The notes beneath the pieces are model-generated. The model made no database searches. It worked only from the letters and a program-made list of their open reading frames with translations, and had not been told where the DNA came from. A DNA stretch of 64,000 nucleotides, taken from Arcobacter sp. CECT 8986. GTDB lineage: Bacteria; Campylobacterota; Campylobacteria; Campylobacterales; Arcobacteraceae. This document shows positions 62,018-64,000 of this stretch, in pieces. Position 1 is the stretch's first letter, and each line of letters starts with the position of its first letter. The stretch covers positions 34,024 to 98,023 of the forward strand of contig NZ_PDKG01000009.1 in the NCBI RefSeq assembly GCF_004116725.1. Reading direction: 5' to 3'. Both the position numbers and the translations under genes were made by a program.

Positions 62018-62269
62018 ATGTTAAAAATAGTTCTTGCTATTTTTTTTGCAGCTTTCTTAAGTTATGCTGCGACTGATATTGAGACTAATGACACTGAACA
62101 AGTTGAAGAGATTCCTGCAATTAGTTTATGTGATAAAGTTTACGATGATTGTGCTTTAAAGTGCGAGGATAGTGATGATAAAGATAATGCAAAATGCTAT
62201 GCAAATTGTGAAAAACTTTATGAAAAATGCTTAGAAGAGAATACTACGGAACAAACAGAAGAAAAGTAG
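62018..62269 (+). CDS. Small secreted protein with twin CX3C cysteine pattern
   Basis: 83 residues; a signal peptide (1-17, cleavage after SYA) is preceded by AGGGG. The mature part is acidic and has six cysteines spaced CX6CX3CX10CX3CX6C, a mirror-symmetric pattern expected for two antiparallel helices tied by disulfides. This recalls twin-CX3C helical hairpins but no homology is claimed. It would be folded oxidised in the periplasm. Function unknown; it heads a compact rightward cluster. Confidence 0.75.
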   Translation: MLKIVLAIFFAAFLSYAATDIETNDTEQVEEIPAISLCDKVYDDCALKCEDSDDKDNAKCYANCEKLYEKCLEENTTEQTEEK

Positions 62270-62311
62270 TGTTTTTAGGCCTTATTCTACTTAATCGTAG
62301 GGAGATTTAGA

Positions 62312-62515
62312 TTGAGTCAGGTAGATAATATAATCAATTCAAATTTAGAAATGATTGCCACTATAAAAAAAGAATTAAAAAATAGACAATTTGAACAAGC
62401 AGCGCAACTTTTTATTGATAATAATTTGTCATTTGAAGAGTTTATAAAAGTAGAAGATTTAAATGATGAAGATTTTGTGCAGCTTGCAAGTAAACTTATT
62501 GAAAAAAGTTTATGA
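62312..62515 (+). CDS. Small helical protein
   Basis: 67 residues from TTG 62312, preceded by GGGAG. All-helical, acidic, with segments KKELKNRQFEQAAQLFIDNNL and VQLASKLIEKSL. There is no recognised family. It is 12 nt upstream of the NTF2-like gene. It shares a loose pattern (AAxxLIxxxL...LxxxIxKx) with the product of 63633-63863. Confidence 0.6.
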   Translation: MSQVDNIINSNLEMIATIKKELKNRQFEQAAQLFIDNNLSFEEFIKVEDLNDEDFVQLASKLIEKSL

Positions 62516-62527
62516 ATCGGGGAGAAA

Positions 62528-62947
62528 ATGAAAAAAATTAAAAATGAAGACATTGTAAAAGACTACTATGAATATTTATGGAATAAACAAAATAAAGATT
62601 ATATTGATATTTTGTTTGATGATGAAATAGAGTTTCATGGTTCATTAGGTATTCAAACTAGCGGTAAAAAAGAGTTTGAAGAGTATATGGACAATATCTT
62701 AACTGGTATTCCAAATCTTTATCATGGAATTGAAATTATGATAAAAGAAGATGATAGAATAGCAGTAAGAGCTGTTTATAACGGTACTCATAAAGGGAAA
62801 CTATTTGATTACGAAGCTACAAATAATAGGGTTAAATACAATGGTGCCTCATTTTTTAAATTTAAAGATGGAAAAATTGTAGATGTTTGGGTTTTAGGAG
62901 ATTTAGCAAGTCTACTTAAACAAATAGAAAATGGTTCAAATAAGTAA
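62528..62947 (+). CDS. SnoaL/NTF2-like protein
   Basis: 139 residues, preceded by GGGGAG. The cone-shaped NTF2 fold is indicated by IVKDYYEYLWNKQNKDYIDILFDDEIEFHG, RIAVRAVYNGTHKG and the C-terminal ASFFKFKDGKIVDVWVLGD strand. Members act as cyclases, isomerases or simple binding proteins, so the activity cannot be told. It overlaps the oxygenase gene by 17 nt, a sign of coupling. Confidence 0.82.
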   Translation: MKKIKNEDIVKDYYEYLWNKQNKDYIDILFDDEIEFHGSLGIQTSGKKEFEEYMDNILTGIPNLYHGIEIMIKEDDRIAVRAVYNGTHKGKLFDYEATNNRVKYNGASFFKFKDGKIVDVWVLGDLASLLKQIENGSNK

Positions 62948-63623
62948 TTATATATATTGTAAAGATAATATTTTACAATTAGACATGCCAACAAGACTTT
63001 TCCCAAATCCATATTATGATTATCCATATATGATAATTGATGATTTTTTTTCAGAAAATAGTATTAAAGAATTAAATAGATTATTAAGAATAGATGATGA
63101 TATTGAAGAAGCAAAAGTTAGAAAATTAACAAGAATTAATAGTATAGATAAGAAGTTAGATAAAAGCATTAGAAAAACAAAAATTCATAAAATTCCTACA
63201 GAATTTGACGAATTGTATCAAAAGCAATTCCAATTCTATCAAAAACAAATTGAAGAGTTTTTCAAAATGGCACTTACAACTTCAACATCTGTACAAATTC
63301 TTGAATATACTAAGGGATGCTTTTATAAAGCTCATAGTGATGATTCTAATATGTTATTGAAAGATGATAAATTAGTAGGTTTTAAACCTGTTGCAGAACA
63401 AAGAAAAATTACTACTGTTCTTTTTCTATCTGATGATTATGAAGGTGGTGAATTAGTTTTTAATTACCTTTATAACAAAGATGAAGAAGTTGTTCAAATA
63501 AGAGGGAGAAGTGGACAAATGGTAGTTTTCCTTAGTAATCCTGTATTTACTCATGAAGTAAAAGAGGTTAAAAATGGAAATAGATTTACACTAGTTCAAT
63601 GGCATGACGCAGTTTTAAATTAG
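62931..63623 (+). CDS. 2-oxoglutarate/Fe(II)-dependent oxygenase (prolyl-4-hydroxylase type)
   Basis: 230 residues. Iron ligands are His135 and Asp137 (KAHSDDSN) and His208 (FTHEVKEV). The 2-oxoglutarate-binding Arg218 lies in NRFTLVQWHD. The double-stranded beta-helix strands TTVLFLSDDYEGGELVF and GQMVVFLSN are typical of the P4Hc/PKHD group. It hydroxylates a peptide or small-molecule substrate; the neighbouring small proteins are possible targets. Translation start overlaps the previous gene. Confidence 0.88.
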   Translation: MVQISNYIYCKDNILQLDMPTRLFPNPYYDYPYMIIDDFFSENSIKELNRLLRIDDDIEEAKVRKLTRINSIDKKLDKSIRKTKIHKIPTEFDELYQKQFQFYQKQIEEFFKMALTTSTSVQILEYTKGCFYKAHSDDSNMLLKDDKLVGFKPVAEQRKITTVLFLSDDYEGGELVFNYLYNKDEEVVQIRGRSGQMVVFLSNPVFTHEVKEVKNGNRFTLVQWHDAVLN

Positions 63624-63632
63624 GAAATAACA

Positions 63633-63863
63633 ATGGAAGATGATGATGACGATTTTACTATGGGTAGTTTGATACCAAAGTATTTGAATAAATCAGATTC
63701 AATCTATCAAATAGTCTTCTTTATTTCAAAAAAAGAAGACTATTCAAGTGCAGCAAAAGTGCTAATATCACAAAGATTGAAAATTGGATATTTGTTTTAT
63801 TCACAAATGGTTTCAAAACTACAAATTGCAAAATTAGTAGATACTATCATAAAAAAAGGATAA
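63633..63863 (+). CDS. Small acidic/helical protein
   Basis: 76 residues, preceded by TAGGAAA. It begins with an acidic run (MEDDDDD) and continues as helices (SSAAKVLISQRLKIGYLFYSQ; LQIAKLVDTIIKK). No known family. It ends at a strong bidirectional terminator and closes the cluster. Confidence 0.6.
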   Translation: MEDDDDDFTMGSLIPKYLNKSDSIYQIVFFISKKEDYSSAAKVLISQRLKIGYLFYSQMVSKLQIAKLVDTIIKKG

Positions 63864-63881
63864 GAAATCTCTTTCTTATCC
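63858..63881. terminator. Bidirectional terminator between cluster end and trxB
   Basis: GGATAAGAAA / TTTCTTATCC is a perfect 10-bp stem with a 4-nt loop flanked by A- and T-runs. It overlaps the stop codons of both convergent genes. Confidence 0.9.
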
Positions 63882-64000
63882 TAAAAATTCAATAATATCA
63901 ACAGCAGCAGTAGCACCATCACCAGCAGCACAAACAACTTGCTTAGCAGCATCGATTCTAACATCACCAGCAGCATATAATCCAGCTAAAGAAGTTCTCA
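63876..64000 (-). CDS. trxB: Thioredoxin reductase, C-terminal end (cut by window edge)
   Basis: Reading the minus strand from 64000 to the stop at 63876-63878 gives ...[14 protein letters not shown] and [13 protein letters not shown], the C-terminal FAD-binding AAGDV signature and closing helix of TrxB. Only about 40 residues are in the window. The family is clear, but a thioredoxin-reductase-like paralogue is possible. Confidence 0.88.
   Translation of the reverse strand, partial: RTSLAGLYAAGDVRIDAAKQVVCAAGDGATAAVDIIEFLG

Noticed and set aside
1..64000. CRISPR arrays, rRNA genes, insertion sequences, additional tRNAs
   Set aside because: I saw no regularly spaced repeats, no transposase motif, no rRNA segments, and only one T-loop GGTTCGAATCC string in tRNA context. 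The copy at 50313 is only the tRNA 3' end.

Overview
The window is AT-rich chromosomal DNA from a Campylobacterota bacterium, most likely an Arcobacter-type species (Arcobacteraceae). The evidence is the strong A/T codon bias, conserved Campylobacter-type gene neighbourhoods (gatB-gpsA; hom-aminotransferase-periplasmic protein-rRNA methylase-rsmI-rpmE), a UbiA-family gene resembling the futalosine-pathway enzyme MqnP, and histidine kinases carrying the HQWxxPL H-box typical of the group. No database search was possible, so all family names come from recognised motifs.

Layout. 1-11050 is a lactate module: the 3' part of lutB, lutC, a sensor kinase/response regulator pair, a TakP-type TRAP transporter (binding protein, DctQ, DctM) and a fused FAD/Fe-S D-lactate dehydrogenase. 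11139-15834 is housekeeping (SurA-like chaperone, gatB, gpsA) plus a lone FetB-like permease and an orphan response regulator. 15845-23721 is a leftward copper/silver-type efflux island: a Met/His-rich periplasmic peptide, CusA/CusB/CusC-like proteins, a YtkA-like protein and a two-component system. 23825-37086 holds YceI, a MATE transporter, hom, an aminotransferase, a conserved periplasmic protein, an rRNA methylase, rsmI, rpmE, miaA and mqnP. A FIST-chemoreceptor gene and poxB are inserted into the otherwise conserved block.

37202-50332 is an integrated mobilizable element of about 13.1 kb at the 3' end of tRNA-Arg(TCG), bounded by 20-bp direct repeats. It carries an integrase, two excisionase-like HTH proteins and a replisome-organiser-like protein. 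Its transfer module is arranged like the Tra1 core of plasmid RP4: relaxase and MobC transcribed leftward, a candidate oriT, then traK/traL/traM-like genes rightward. No mating-pore or coupling-protein gene is visible. The cargo is a restriction-modification island with two apparent units. One is an HPPY methyltransferase, an 85-aa protein and an EVE-like/PD-(D/E)XK nuclease. The other is a 419-aa putative nuclease, an HTH controller and a D12-class adenine methylase, with a 22-bp-period direct repeat in front of the controller gene. This cargo is the best candidate for a little-described system here.

50483-61656 contains a zinc-ribbon protein, a start-less gene remnant and signalling genes (PAS3-GGDEF-EAL, orphan regulator, CBS protein, SBP-PAS-GGDEF, CHASE4 kinase). 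At about 56272 a truncated histidine kinase and a truncated, frameshifted TorD-type chaperone gene abut head to head, which looks like a deletion scar. 61827-63863 is a compact cluster behind a well-formed Campylobacter-type promoter and a structured leader: a secreted twin-CX3C protein, two tiny helical proteins, an NTF2-like protein and a 2-oxoglutarate/Fe(II) oxygenase. The window ends in the 3' end of trxB on the minus strand.
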